A DNA stretch of 64,000 bases from Proteiniborus sp. MB09-C3 (GTDB taxonomy: Bacteria; Bacillota; Clostridia; Tissierellales; Proteiniboraceae): assembly GCF_030263895.1 (NCBI RefSeq), contig NZ_CP127161.1, forward strand, positions 310,001-374,000. Direction: 5' to 3'. A program made the position numbers and the translations under genes. The notes below the pieces were generated by a model, which was not told the DNA's origin, did not search any database, and saw only the letters and a program-made list of their open reading frames with translations. Shown here one piece after another: positions 18,059-27,673 of the stretch (its first letter is position 1; every line of letters starts with the position of its first letter).

Positions 18059-18730
18059 TCACCTGCTTTCGGCAATGCGCCCGTCCTCTATCCTTATGAC
18101 GGTATCTGCCATTTGCGCAAGTAATTCATTATGCGTAATCATCACAATTGTCTGTCCAAACGAGAGATTAGCTTGCTTCAAGATTTCCATAACGTTCCCG
18201 CTGGACTTGCTATCAAGGTTGCCCGTCGGCTCGTCAGCTAAAAGGATAGTCGGTTTCCCCACAAGGGCACGGGCGATAGCGACACGCTGCTGCTGACCGC
18301 CTGAAAGCTGATTCGGCATATTGTAGAGCTTTTCTCTTAATCCAAGCAAGTCAACAATCCTTTCAAAATAGCTTTTATCAACCATGTCACCATCCAAATC
18401 AGACGGAAGCATGATGTTCTCATAGATGTTGAGAATCGGCACAAGATTGTAGTTCTGAAATACAAAACCGATGTTTCTACGCCTGAAAATAGTAAGCTGC
18501 TCGTCGTTCATAGACTGGATTTGTCTTTCACCAATGATTACGGTTCCCTCTGTTGGTGTGTCCAAGCCCCCAAGCATATTCAGCAGCGTAGTTTTCCCGC
18601 TGCCGCTTGTGCCGACAATAGCCGTAAAGCTACCCTTGCTGATGGACAGAGAAACACCATCCAGCGCTTTTGTCCTATTAGGCTCTTTGCCATAGTATTT
18701 TTTTAAGTTGTTGGTTTCAACAATATTCAT
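18059..18730 (-). CDS. ABC transporter ATP-binding protein (LolD/MacB-like)
   Basis: A 223-residue ATPase with Walker A GTSGSGKTT, signature LSGGQQQR, Walker B ILLADEPTGNLDS and the switch His in MITHN. The DEPTGNLDS block is the hallmark of the ATPases paired with FtsX-type permeases. AGGAAAGGATG precedes the ATG at 18730. It is encoded directly before its permease and 90 nt after a histidine kinase gene, so transporter and two-component system form one module. Confidence 0.93.
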   Translation of the reverse strand: MNIVETNNLKKYYGKEPNRTKALDGVSLSISKGSFTAIVGTSGSGKTTLLNMLGGLDTPTEGTVIIGERQIQSMNDEQLTIFRRRNIGFVFQNYNLVPILNIYENIMLPSDLDGDMVDKSYFERIVDLLGLREKLYNMPNQLSGGQQQRVAIARALVGKPTILLADEPTGNLDSKSSGNVMEILKQANLSFGQTIVMITHNELLAQMADTVIRIEDGRIAESR

Positions 18731-18820
18731 AAAATCATCCTTTCCTCAGGAGTTTCTTTCCCTGTGATATAATGGTAACACCCAAATATCCTAACATTCT
18801 CCCAAAGGAAAAGAATATTG

Positions 18821-19867
18821 TTACAAATCAGGGACATTTGCCGTTTTGTCGTTTTGCAGATAAACAGATATAGTCGTTCCCTTATCCACACAGGATTGAA
18901 CCGTAATATAGCCCCCCTGCCGTGAAATGATTTCCCGCGTGAGATACAGCCCAACACCTACTCCGCTGGTCTGGCGCATACGATTTTCACGATAAAACCT
19001 CTTAAAAATATCATTCAAATGTTCTGGCAATATGCCAATACCCGTATCGCTGATTTCAATACGGGTGTATAATGCCATGCGACATACGGATATGGTGATG
19101 CTACCTCCATCCGGCGTGTACTTTACAGCATTGTCCAAAATATTGAATAAGGCTTCTACTGTCCAGCGCATATCAAAGTATAGCTGCAAATCACTTTCAC
19201 TGCCCGTGATTTTGATATGTTTCTTTGCCGCCGCTGGATGAATGGCTTCTACAGCATTTTGAATCAATTCCAAAACAGGAGATAGCTTCGGCTTTGGTGC
19301 AATTGTTCCGTTCTCCAAGCGTGAAATTTTCATCATAGCGTCAATCAGGAATTCCAATTTTCCGACTTGAGTTTTTAAGCCCGAAATAAAGAATTGTCGC
19401 CGCTCCCTATCCGTGCTTTCGTCATCCAATGTTTCAGCCACCATCTTGATATTGGATAAAGGAGTTTTCAACTGATGGGAAATATCCGAAACCAGTTCCT
19501 GAACACTCTTTTTCAGGTGTTCGCTTCGCTGGGCGGCTCCCTGTGTAATCTCCCTGACCTTTAGCAGCTTTGCCCCGATTTTTGAATGAAGGGATTCATC
19601 CTCGAGTTGTATATAATCGGCAGGTGTATCTTCTATGATGCTGTCAAGCTGATGGCAGACATATTCGGTAAATCTCACAAACTGTGCCCGCGCCACCAAA
19701 CGTACAGCAATTAGGCATAGGGCTATACTAAGGGAGCAAAGACAAGCCAACAGGCGTAAAACGAAGTCAGACGATAATAAAAACACTCCGATTACCAAAG
19801 TAAGTATTACAGCTATTTCCACAGCACAAATCATAATATCCACTGTTCTTAGCTTAGTTCTATTCAT
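18821..19867 (-). CDS. Sensor histidine kinase with short intramembrane sensor
   Basis: A 348-residue kinase. Two transmembrane helices (about residues 10-30 and 34-56) are joined by only a few residues, so there is almost no extracellular domain, as in intramembrane-sensing kinases such as BceS. The H-box is SDISHQLKTPLSNIK (His near residue 130), the N-box NILDNAVKYTPDGG, and the G-boxes DTGIGI and GVGVGLYL. The ATG at 19867 overlaps the response-regulator stop by 8 nt with AGGTG 9 nt upstream. A likely reading is that the FtsX-type transporter downstream, with its large ectodomains, senses the inducer and signals to the kinase; this is an inference from Bce-type systems. Confidence 0.9.
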   Translation of the reverse strand: MNRTKLRTVDIMICAVEIAVILTLVIGVFLLSSDFVLRLLACLCSLSIALCLIAVRLVARAQFVRFTEYVCHQLDSIIEDTPADYIQLEDESLHSKIGAKLLKVREITQGAAQRSEHLKKSVQELVSDISHQLKTPLSNIKMVAETLDDESTDRERRQFFISGLKTQVGKLEFLIDAMMKISRLENGTIAPKPKLSPVLELIQNAVEAIHPAAAKKHIKITGSESDLQLYFDMRWTVEALFNILDNAVKYTPDGGSITISVCRMALYTRIEISDTGIGILPEHLNDIFKRFYRENRMRQTSGVGVGLYLTREIISRQGGYITVQSCVDKGTTISVYLQNDKTANVPDL

Positions 19868-20546
19868 CGTCTTTTTCACCTACCCACCTATAACCAATGC
19901 CGTAGTAAGTTTTTATATATTGATACTCCGTATCGGACAACTTCGAGCGCAAACGGCTGACAAGCGTTGTCAGAGTATGCGCACTAACAAAGTTCCCATC
20001 ACTATCCCATAAGATTTGGAGTATTTGATTTCGCGTCAATAGCTGCCCCGGATTATCAATGAAAAGACTAATTAGCTTCCATTCATTTTGTGTTAGCCTC
20101 AAAGTCTCCCCACTCTTTTCTACTTGTCCTTTCGCTAAATCGATCATCAAATTTCCACAACGGATAATAGAGTTTGGAATGACAGTATTCCGTTTCAGCA
20201 CAGCCCGCACCCGCCGCAGCAAGACGGGAATGCTGAATGGCTTCGTAATATAATCGGAGGCTCCTGCGTCAAAGCCCTCTAAAATATTTTCTTCAAGGTC
20301 ATTCGCCGTTAAAAAGATTACCGGACTACTGGTATGTTTATTGATGAACTTGCAAAGCTCTATGCCGTTTCCGTCTGGCAAATTGATGTCCACAATAAAA
20401 AGCTGCCAGTTATTATTCAAAACTTCCGTTTTTGCTTCGGAATAGGTAAACATTGGTTTAACTTCGTAATCGCAATTTTGAAGATGGTAGCAAATACCTG
20501 CATTCAACATTTCATCATCTTCAATAAGCAGGACTTTAGGTCTCAT
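19860..20546 (-). CDS. OmpR/PhoB family response regulator
   Basis: A 228-residue two-domain regulator: receiver (acidic pair D10/D11, phospho-acceptor Asp near 53 in FIVDINLPDG, Thr in FLTAND and Lys in YITKPF) and a C-terminal winged helix (about 130-225, ending with GIGYRW). It accepts phosphate from the kinase encoded next and most likely controls its own module. AGAGGTGAAGAAGG precedes the ATG at 20546. The gene is first in the RR-HK-ATPase-permease operon. Confidence 0.93.
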   Translation of the reverse strand: MRPKVLLIEDDEMLNAGICYHLQNCDYEVKPMFTYSEAKTEVLNNNWQLFIVDINLPDGNGIELCKFINKHTSSPVIFLTANDLEENILEGFDAGASDYITKPFSIPVLLRRVRAVLKRNTVIPNSIIRCGNLMIDLAKGQVEKSGETLRLTQNEWKLISLFIDNPGQLLTRNQILQILWDSDGNFVSAHTLTTLVSRLRSKLSDTEYQYIKTYYGIGYRWVGEKDDE

Positions 20547-20768
20547 CCTTCTTCACCTCTTTTCGCCGTGCATCCTTTGGCTTCTTCGCGTTCTTAGGTA
20601 TCAGCCTCTTTGGTTGTTACCCCTATTATATTTCGTTTATCCAAAGTATACAATCAATAACAGAAATATAGAAGTTTTTAAGAAAAGGAATACACAGTAC
20701 ATACTAAAGCTCAAGGATCGAATCCGCACTACATTCTATCATAAGAAAGGTAATTGAAGCTCATGCTG

Positions 20769-21730
20769 TTAATCTTGAAATCCTCTGCTCTCTAATCCAT
20801 ACAATCTTATTTGATTTAACTCCGTAGCTGTAAATACCTTAGCTTCATATAGCCTCATATATTCTTTAGATACCTCAGAATCAAATATTATGATGTCATC
20901 TGAGTTAATTGTAACCTTTACCCCATAATCATATAGCTTTCTAATTGGATGTTTCTCTATGCTTTCTACTCTATTTAATAATACATTGCTAGTGAGAGTT
21001 ATGTTTAGCTGTATATTATTGTCTCTGAGCCAATTCATTATAGCTGGTGAAGCTACAGCTGATATTCCGTGCTGTACTTCATTAAGCTCCAGTTCTTCTA
21101 CTGCCTCTTTAACATCATCTGCTGTACCCCATTCACCTACATGAGCCTTTAATATCCAACCCTTTTCCTTAGCCTTTCTATAAAGACCTTTAAAGTTTTT
21201 AATAGGCTGAGCAAATTCATCACAGTATAAATCTATTGAATAGAAGCTATCTTTTTCTAAAAAAGGCTCCATCCACCTTTCTAAAAGCTCTATGCGGCAA
21301 TGTCTTGATAACCCAACTTGAAATCTAAAATCAATCTCAGGGCATATTTTTTTATGTGCATCTTTATAATGCTCTATAAGCTTATCTATATCTCCGCTAT
21401 AATAATGACCATTCCCCCAAACATCTTCTCCTACCTCTAAGACCACCACACCATCATCCTTAGCTACCTGAAAGCATCCCTCTAATAGTACATTTCTTCC
21501 TTCCACAGTATCAAAATAACTATTGATATTTTGACTCATCCACTGATGCATTTCATCCATTGATTTTAATTTTTCTTGAGTAGAGGAATATCTATTCCAG
21601 TATTCTTTTTAACATATTCTCTTGAACATCCACTAGTGCTATGGTTATGCAAATCAGTCTTTGGTACCTTCCTTAACAGCTTCATATCTCCACTCTCTAA
21701 AGCTTGTATAAACATTTCACTATTATTCAT
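20769..21730 (-). pseudogene. Adenosine deaminase family protein, frameshifted
   Basis: The gene begins at ATG 21730 (GGGAGG 6-7 nt upstream). Its first frame (21566-21730) encodes KTDLHNHSTSGCSREYVKK, with the zinc-binding HxH, and stops after LLKKN. Another frame picks up within a few codons (STQEKLKSMDEMHQW) and continues to 20769. It contains the remaining deaminase motifs: KAHVGEWG, VQHGISA, LTSN and TINSDD. One missing base near 21585 explains the break, since restoring it joins IDIP to STQEKLKS. The pair would make a protein of about 320 residues, the family size. Either it is a recent pseudogene or a sequencing error. If only the second part is translated, the product (ORF from 20769 to 21560) lacks a metal ligand and should be inactive. 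Confidence 0.85.
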
Positions 21731-21762
21731 GAACTATCCTCCCAATCAAAAATTTATATTTT

Positions 21763-22422
21763 TTATGCTGTATATGCTATTAAGATTGCTGAGTTTTCCT
21801 TTTGGTAAATTGCTTTTACTCTACTGAAGCCAGCTTCTATTAACAGATTTTTTTGGGTATTCGCTGAAAATGGAATATCGATATGATAAAGCTCCTTATC
21901 AAGCTGTTTAAGCTTATCATAATAATCCTTTAGATATTCTTTCTCTTTTTCATCATCCACAATATAGTCTCCCTCGATATAGATGCCTGTTTCTTTTTTC
22001 AAATAATCTTTAATATTGCTGTATAATTGTCTCTTTACCTCATAGGTAAAATGATGCATAGTCATGCTTGAAATCACATAGTCATATTTATTTTTAGGAA
22101 AACTAATATTGAGATAGGAGCCTTTTATTAATTTGATCTGTTTAGAAAACTCCACATATTTATTCTTTAACAGCTCTAGCATGCTCTCTGACATATCAAT
22201 TCCAGTTATATTTGCATTTGGACACTTCTTAAATATTTCTTCTAGTTCTAATCCTGTACCACAGCCTAAATCCAGTATCTCTATTTTATCATGATTAGGA
22301 ATTATTTCCTTAGATAGAGTTTTATAATAATTAATACTATCTTCAAGGCCTAACATATGCTCCTCATAGCCCTCTGCCCTATTATTAAAAAACTCAGCCA
22401 TTTGTTCAATATTACTCGCCAT
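21763..22422 (-). CDS. Class I SAM-dependent methyltransferase
   Basis: A 219-residue methyltransferase with motif I ILDLGCGTGLELEEI (about residues 49-63), motif II GIDMSESML and YVISSMTMHHF for motif IV. The N-terminal AEFFNNRAEGYEEHM is typical of small-molecule or YdaC/UbiE-like methyltransferases. Substrate unknown. TAGGAGG lies 8 nt before the ATG at 22422. A 23-codon leader ORF with its own good ribosome binding site ends just inside this gene, so translation may be coupled. Confidence 0.88.
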   Translation of the reverse strand: MASNIEQMAEFFNNRAEGYEEHMLGLEDSINYYKTLSKEIIPNHDKIEILDLGCGTGLELEEIFKKCPNANITGIDMSESMLELLKNKYVEFSKQIKLIKGSYLNISFPKNKYDYVISSMTMHHFTYEVKRQLYSNIKDYLKKETGIYIEGDYIVDDEKEKEYLKDYYDKLKQLDKELYHIDIPFSANTQKNLLIEAGFSRVKAIYQKENSAILIAYTA

Positions 22423-22483
22423 TTTTTCTACCTCCTATAATTATATCAATAAACATATCAAGCTTCTTAGACTTTACTGGCAT
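22412..22483 (-). CDS. Short leader ORF overlapping the methyltransferase start
   Basis: ATG at 22483 preceded by GAGGTG (5 nt). The 23-residue product starts MPVKSKKLDMFIDII and the stop lies 6-8 nt inside the methyltransferase gene in another frame. The strong ribosome binding site and overlap suggest translational coupling, or a relic of a longer gene; no homology recognised. Confidence 0.4.
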   Translation of the reverse strand: MPVKSKKLDMFIDIIIGGRKNGE

Positions 22484-22511
22484 AGCTTCACCTCACTTCA
22501 CAAAAAAATAA

Positions 22512-22546
22512 AAGGCCGCAGTGAAATAAGATTCACTTACAGCCTT
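22512..22546 (-). terminator. Intrinsic terminator in the leader region before the methyltransferase
   Basis: Stem AAGGC/GCCTT plus AGTGAA/TTCACT with an internal loop, followed on the minus strand by TTTTATTTTTTT. It lies only 29 nt upstream of the leader ORF, so it could act as an attenuator or end an upstream transcript. Confidence 0.6.
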
Positions 22547-22616
22547 CAAAGTCTAATGTTATGCCCCATAAAAAAACTATAATATAGTTAATTAATTATT
22601 TATGAAAATAAAAAAA

Positions 22617-22633
22617 CCGTAGATTAAGTACGG
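22617..22633 (-). terminator. Second intrinsic terminator upstream of the methyltransferase
   Basis: CCGTA-7 nt-TACGG followed by seven T on the minus strand. It is about 370 nt past the radical SAM gene, which it may terminate. The remaining gap (22634-23002) shows no gene. Confidence 0.65.
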
Positions 22634-23002
22634 CATTTTCAGCATAACAAGTATATAAATATATATCTTAAAAACAATAGAAAAAATTTTCTCTATGCTT
22701 TTAAGAATAACATCTATAAAGGTATAAATGTAAAACTATTCCGTAACATTGCATTTATCTAAAAGGACATGACAAAATAAGCCTATATTAGATACAGGTA
22801 AAAAACATCCTTTAGATACGATATTAAGTTAATTATCTTGCAATATTTAGAATAAGTTTTCTCATATATTCTTTCCTCCAATAAATGTTATAATAAAATC
22901 TTATATTATGTTTATCTGATTGTCAACTAAACACTAGAAATACTGTAGAAATAACAAGGCTTAAATATTAGGGGGGTAATACTGTTAGCCATCGGATAAA
23001 AG

Positions 23003-23887
23003 TTAGAACAAGGACATTTGTTTATTTTCGTATTTTCTTTTTAATTCTTTTATTATGTCTGTCATTCTGTACAGAAGACCATATCTATCACACTCAGTTT
23101 TAAATACTATCCATAGCCTGTTTTTATATAGAGAATTGCATTCATATTGTCCTCCAAAGGTGCTTATATATTTTTGTTTTAATCCAGGAAACAATATATC
23201 TAATTGTTGATAAAAGTATAATCGTTGATTTTGACGTAATGTTACTCCCAAGTAAGGACTGACGAAGCTTGCACCATTTTCTGCCGCAGCTTTCACTATA
23301 AGCTTTATATTCTCATCAGTATCATTTATAAAGGGTAGTATTGGGCACATAAGTATGCCTGTAAATATACCTGCTTCAGATATTTCCTTTAATGCTTTAA
23401 ATCTCCGTGAGGTCACAGATACATTAGGCTCTATTTTTTTACATAGCTCATCATCGTATGTTGTTATGGTGAATTTTGCCATAGCAGGCGAATGCTCTTT
23501 GATTTTAGACAATATATCAATATCTCTAACCACTAAGTCGGACTTAGTAAGCACGCTTGCTCCAAATCCATATTTATTAATGAGCTCGAGTGCTCCTCTT
23601 GTCAGCTCATATTTCTCTTCAAAAGGATTATAGGAATCACTCATTGCCCCTGTGGCTACAATCCCCTTTTTCCGTTTTGACTTAAGATCATTTTCTAAAG
23701 TTAACAGTACATTTTTCTTTGCTCTTACTTTATCAAAGTTATCAACTCTATAGCACTCACTTCTAGAATCACAATAAATACATCCATGACAACAGCCCTT
23801 GTAGATATTCATTCCATAATTACATCCAAACCAGCTATCTCCATTAGACCAAGAAGATAATATTTTTTTAGCTTCTATAAATTCCAT
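23003..23887 (-). CDS. Radical SAM protein (SplB-like, Rv2578c family)
   Basis: A 294-residue protein with the cluster motif CCHGCIYCDSRSECY (CxxxCxxC ligands for a 4Fe-4S cluster and SAM) at about residues 32-46. It opens with SSWSNGDSWFGCNYGMNIYKG, as in the uncharacterised radical SAM family related to spore photoproduct lyase. VATGAMSDSYNPFE and TKSDLVVRDIDIL are further family blocks. The substrate is unknown. The ribosome binding site before the ATG at 23887 is weak. It is flanked by other single-gene units and by a WYL regulator gene upstream on the same strand. Confidence 0.85.
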   Translation of the reverse strand: MEFIEAKKILSSWSNGDSWFGCNYGMNIYKGCCHGCIYCDSRSECYRVDNFDKVRAKKNVLLTLENDLKSKRKKGIVATGAMSDSYNPFEEKYELTRGALELINKYGFGASVLTKSDLVVRDIDILSKIKEHSPAMAKFTITTYDDELCKKIEPNVSVTSRRFKALKEISEAGIFTGILMCPILPFINDTDENIKLIVKAAAENGASFVSPYLGVTLRQNQRLYFYQQLDILFPGLKQKYISTFGGQYECNSLYKNRLWIVFKTECDRYGLLYRMTDIIKELKRKYENKQMSLF

Positions 23888-23977
23888 AATTTAAACCCGT
23901 TTATCCTTTCTTATGTTAATAGACATTCTACCTTAATTATATCTAGGATATATGACAGCAGCTTGTCATATTAGAAT

Positions 23978-24889
23978 TTATTCTTCATAGGCTTCTATTG
24001 CATCTTTCATTCTAGTAGTAATAATATCTTTTATATACTGCGGCTCTAACACCTTCACATAATTCCCAAAGGAAAGTATATAGCCGTATACCCATTCATC
24101 CTCTGGAAAGGTTACAGTTACATCATAGGTATTGTCTTCATTTTTAACTATGGCTTCTTCATCAAAATCATCATAAATTCGATACAATGCCTTGGACTTG
24201 AACCTAAGCTTTAAAGTAACATTATTTGTAGCCATATCATTGTATTCTAAGCTCTGGATATTTTGATCTTTTCTTCTCAGAAATTCTTCATTATTTATAA
24301 CAAGATTTTTTATTCTAGAGATACGGAAAATTCTAAAATCAGATTTTAGTCTACAATAGCCATGCAGATACCATGCATGACCTTTATACAATAGCTTCAT
24401 TGGCTCTACTACTCTATTAGTTATATCTCCAAAAGCATTAATATAATCAAAGCTTACAATATATCTTCTAAGTATTGCCGTCTTTATTTTAGTAAACTTA
24501 TGATTTTCATTTGGATTACTTCCCCACTGACTAAAGTCCACATGTACCCAGTCTTCTGAATTATCGTCATTGAAAATGCCACTAACCTTTTCAAGAACAG
24601 AATCAGTCTCTGGATATTTCGTTACCTGTAAAGTCTTTAAGGCTAAAATTAAGCTTTCCTTTTCCTCCACCGATAGAATAGCTCTATTAATGGAATATTC
24701 CTGCAATAAGGATATTCCTCCACCATTCCCCTTGCTCATATATACTGGAACTCCTGCCATGGACAGAGTTTCTATATCTCTATATATGGTCCTCGTAGAG
24801 ACCTCCAGTCTTTCCGCAAGCTCTTTTGCTGTTATTATTTCCTTATTAAGCAGTATTACAGTAATCTCAATCAATCGACTTATCCTCAT
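23978..24889 (-). CDS. WYL-domain transcriptional regulator 1 (HTH_11 + WYL)
   Basis: A 303-residue regulator with an N-terminal winged helix (residues 1-65: RISRLIEITVILLNKEIITA, then ELAERLEVSTRTIYRDIETL), a WYL ligand domain in the middle (LYKGHAWYLHGYCRLKSDFR near 150) and a C-terminal WCX extension. WYL proteins of this DeoR/YafY type sense nucleotides or small molecules and control adjacent genes. The ATG at 24889 is chosen for GGGTG upstream and the family start. A 46-bp palindrome lies 19 nt upstream and resembles those beside the two other WYL genes of this window, suggesting autoregulation. Confidence 0.92.
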   Translation of the reverse strand: MRISRLIEITVILLNKEIITAKELAERLEVSTRTIYRDIETLSMAGVPVYMSKGNGGGISLLQEYSINRAILSVEEKESLILALKTLQVTKYPETDSVLEKVSGIFNDDNSEDWVHVDFSQWGSNPNENHKFTKIKTAILRRYIVSFDYINAFGDITNRVVEPMKLLYKGHAWYLHGYCRLKSDFRIFRISRIKNLVINNEEFLRRKDQNIQSLEYNDMATNNVTLKLRFKSKALYRIYDDFDEEAIVKNEDNTYDVTVTFPEDEWVYGYILSFGNYVKVLEPQYIKDIITTRMKDAIEAYEE

Positions 24890-24907
24890 AATATCACCCA
24901 TAATAAT

Positions 24908-24953
24908 TATAGCAGTTAAATAGGACAAATGTGTGTCATATTTAACTGCTATA
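24908..24953. promoter_or_regulatory. 46-bp palindrome at WYL regulator 1 (candidate operator)
   Basis: Perfect 15-bp arms TATAGCAGTTAAATA / TATTTAACTGCTATA (24908-24922, 24939-24953) and an inner GACA-AATGTG-TGTC dyad. No T run follows, so a DNA operator is more likely than a terminator. On the minus strand the core reads CA-CACATT-TG with TATAAT 14 nt further on. Confidence 0.7.
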
Positions 24954-25009
24954 AAAAAATTATAGAGCTGGTAAGCTCTGGGTTCATTAATTTAATCTGT
25001 TATATTAGT

Positions 25010-25489
25010 CTACTTATTCAGTTCCTGTTTGTGAGTTAAGTATCTCTTCTTTCCTTCATCAAACAAATCACTCTCTTCATCACTAGTAATTTCTAAAGAA
25101 GGCACAGTCATAGGCTTTCCATATTCATCTAAAGCGACCATAGTAAAAAAAGCTGTCGAAACTACTTTAGCTGATGCTTCTTTTGTTACATCCTCTACTA
25201 ATACTTTGACAAATACCTCCATGGAGCTATTTCCAACAAAGCTCAATTTTGCCTGACATGTTACTAGATTGCCAATTTTGATAGGATAATGAAATTCCAG
25301 CTTGTCTACCCTTGCAGTTACAACATTCGATCTAGCATGTTTAGCTGCTACTATTCCTGCAACATTATCCATTAATTTCATGATTTCTCCTCCATGAACA
25401 TTACCAGCAATATTAGCTTGATTTGGTTGCATTACGCCTCCGATGATTACCTCTGACTGTTTTACTGTTTTAGTTTCTATGATGACCAC
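25010..25489 (-). CDS. Acyl-CoA thioesterase, hotdog fold (BFIT/YkhA type)
   Basis: A protein of about 159 residues with the single hotdog domain of cytosolic acyl-CoA thioesterases. Typical pieces are MQPNQANIAGNVHGGEIMKL (with the conserved HGG) and ARVDKLEFHYPIKIGNL. It hydrolyses acyl-CoA to free acid and CoA. The start is doubtful: the frame opens at a GTG (25489) directly against AGAGG, and the next Met lies too far inside the domain. It is transcribed alone, away from the chemoreceptor gene. Confidence 0.88.
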   Translation of the reverse strand: MVIIETKTVKQSEVIIGGVMQPNQANIAGNVHGGEIMKLMDNVAGIVAAKHARSNVVTARVDKLEFHYPIKIGNLVTCQAKLSFVGNSSMEVFVKVLVEDVTKEASAKVVSTAFFTMVALDEYGKPMTVPSLEITSDEESDLFDEGKKRYLTHKQELNK

Positions 25490-26144
25490 CTCTTTGGTTT
25501 ATTTTGATATTTTTATCCGATAGTTTGTAATTCCAGGTTCTCCACCTATTTAAGCGAGAAATTGAAGGCTCTTTAACTCTTGGATAACGTAGTTTATATA
25601 GATAACCAAAATATTTGATTTTATGCTAGTTAGTCATGCAGTACATATGTTCAGAATGAATTAAAATTCCTTTAACCGACCTAAGTCCTTCATTTTAAAA
25701 ACTATTTTCGTTACAAATATATTTGGTTCCATATGATATTTTAACATAAAAACCACCCTATTATCATTAGTAAATATATCATAATCAATTATAGCTAATC
25801 AAAAGCAAAGCTACTTCACTTTTCCAAGCTCTTCTAACGATATACAAGCTTAAATAGAGAGAGTATAAGCTGATAAATGATTCATTGTAAGAATCCATTA
25901 GTATAATAATAGGGCTAATAAATCTAACTTTTTAGTCAAGTGTAATCTCATAATAGATTTATCTAACAACTAAACTACGTAGGAAAGGTTTAAAAGCTCA
26001 ACTTCTTGGGTATTCATAAATCATTGTACCAAATCTATCATAATAACTTTATATTTGCTATAATTAAGTATTCGGTTTTAATTTGTAGAAGAAACTTGAG
26101 TTAATTTTACGCAATAGTGTATATAGTTAAAGGAGTGAAGTTTT
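25490..26144. other. Long intergenic region (about 650 bp), no gene recognised
   Basis: No ORF with a plausible ribosome binding site and no clear hairpin terminator. Short coding-like frames on the minus strand near 25540-25600 are not supported by a start. A TATAAT-like hexamer near 26060 could belong to the chemoreceptor promoter. Confidence 0.3.
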
Positions 26145-27614
26145 ATGCTTAGCAGATTTTTTAATAAACCGCAATGTGAAGAATCAGAATGTATAGTCGA
26201 ATATGTAGAGAACGCATTGAAGGGTAATAGAAATAACAGCCCTAACGTTAAATATCCTCTGCATGGTAAGGTATTGGGACATTTCGAAAGGCTACTTGAT
26301 AATGAAGCAAAAATGTCTTCGGCTGCAAAGGAAATACTTAGTATAGTTAGCTCATTGAGTAGCTTTGATGTTGGCATGACTCACATTTCTCACCAATTAA
26401 TGGACTTCGCAGGAGAAATGGCATCTGTAAGTGAATCTAATCTTGCAATTGTTGAACAGACAACTGCAAGCATGAACCAAGTAAATGACACTATAGAGAC
26501 AACCTCAGAAACCTTAAATAATCTAGCAACAGAATCTGAAACATTAGTGAAAAAAAATGACGAAAGCATGCATCTGCTTATAGAGGTTCAATCACTTAAA
26601 GATAATGTTATACAAGATACTGGAATCATGAACGAAAAAATACAGCAGCTAGTGGATTTAGCAAAAGAAGTTGGCAAAATAGTTGATAGTGTACAAGCCA
26701 TAGCAGAACAAACAAATCTTTTAGCATTAAATGCAGCCATAGAAGCAGCAAGAGCTGGTGAAAACGGGCGTGGGTTTGCAGTTGTAGCACAAGAGGTTCG
26801 AAAATTAGCTGATGATACAAAACACAATCTTGAAGGAATGAGGCAATTTGTAAGCAGTATTCATATTGCTGCCCAAGATGGAAAAGAAAGCTTAAGCAAT
26901 ACTATAACATCTACTGGCCAAATGAGTGAAAAAATAGAATTAGTATCTAATACCGTTAGTAGAAATGTAGAAGCACTAAACAGTGTAATTGAGGATGTAA
27001 ATTTAATCCATACATCTATGCAGGGTATAAATATTGCAGCTAATGAGATTAATCAAGCCATGGAGTCTTCAAGCAATGATGCAGAAAGACTTAGCTACAT
27101 GACTCAAAGCATACATAAAGAAGCAGTACAAAGTGTGGAGTTTGCTGGGCAGATATCCCAAATAGATAATCAACTGTCTGCAATAGTCCACGATATGTTT
27201 GAAGGACTTGAAGGTGGCTCTCATTCTATTAAAAATGAAGAATTACAAGATGTCATAAAAAAAGCAATGGAGGCCCATGTAAAATGGGTTGAGGGACTTA
27301 AAAAGATTGTAACTGAAATGCGCACGTACCCAATCCAGACTAATTCTAAAAGATGTGCATTTGGACATTTCTATCATGCTATTCGGATAAATCACTCAGC
27401 AATATCAAAGGAATGGGAACAGATAGATGTAATTCATCATGATTTTCATAATATAGGAAATAAGGTCATTGACGCTGTCAAGCAAAATGATGAATCTACT
27501 GCACAGCATCTCTATAGCGAGGCTGAAGAACTTTCAAAACAAATGTTGACCTTATTAGAAAAAGTCAACGGCAAAATAGGTCAACTCATTAAAGATGGAG
27601 TAAGTATTTTTTAA
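26145..27614 (+). CDS. Soluble methyl-accepting chemotaxis protein with CZB zinc-binding domain
   Basis: A 489-residue receptor without any transmembrane segment, so cytoplasmic. The long coiled-coil signalling domain (about 60-370) has the conserved tip [16 protein letters not shown] (about residues 188-205) followed by [16 protein letters not shown], which contacts CheA/CheW. The C-terminal CZB domain (about 375-480) shows [10 protein letters not shown], the Cys of CAFGHFYHA and HHDFH, the His/Cys ligands for zinc; CZB domains sense hypochlorous acid or zinc. AAAGGAG lies 8 nt before the ATG. It is a single-gene unit with its own terminator; no other chemotaxis gene is in the window. Confidence 0.93.
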   Translation: MLSRFFNKPQCEESECIVEYVENALKGNRNNSPNVKYPLHGKVLGHFERLLDNEAKMSSAAKEILSIVSSLSSFDVGMTHISHQLMDFAGEMASVSESNLAIVEQTTASMNQVNDTIETTSETLNNLATESETLVKKNDESMHLLIEVQSLKDNVIQDTGIMNEKIQQLVDLAKEVGKIVDSVQAIAEQTNLLALNAAIEAARAGENGRGFAVVAQEVRKLADDTKHNLEGMRQFVSSIHIAAQDGKESLSNTITSTGQMSEKIELVSNTVSRNVEALNSVIEDVNLIHTSMQGINIAANEINQAMESSSNDAERLSYMTQSIHKEAVQSVEFAGQISQIDNQLSAIVHDMFEGLEGGSHSIKNEELQDVIKKAMEAHVKWVEGLKKIVTEMRTYPIQTNSKRCAFGHFYHAIRINHSAISKEWEQIDVIHHDFHNIGNKVIDAVKQNDESTAQHLYSEAEELSKQMLTLLEKVNGKIGQLIKDGVSIF

Positions 27615-27643
27615 TAAACATAAAGTACAAGGCTTATTTAAGT

Positions 27644-27673
27644 AAAGGGCAATCCAATCAAAAATTGCCCTTT
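27644..27673 (+). terminator. Intrinsic terminator after the chemoreceptor
   Basis: AAAGGGCAAT / ATTGCCCTTT, perfect 10-bp stem with a 10-nt loop. Confidence 0.75.

Noticed and set aside
22423-23002. T-box or other known riboswitch upstream of the methyltransferase
   Set aside because: Terminators are present, but no T-box sequence or other riboswitch core was found.
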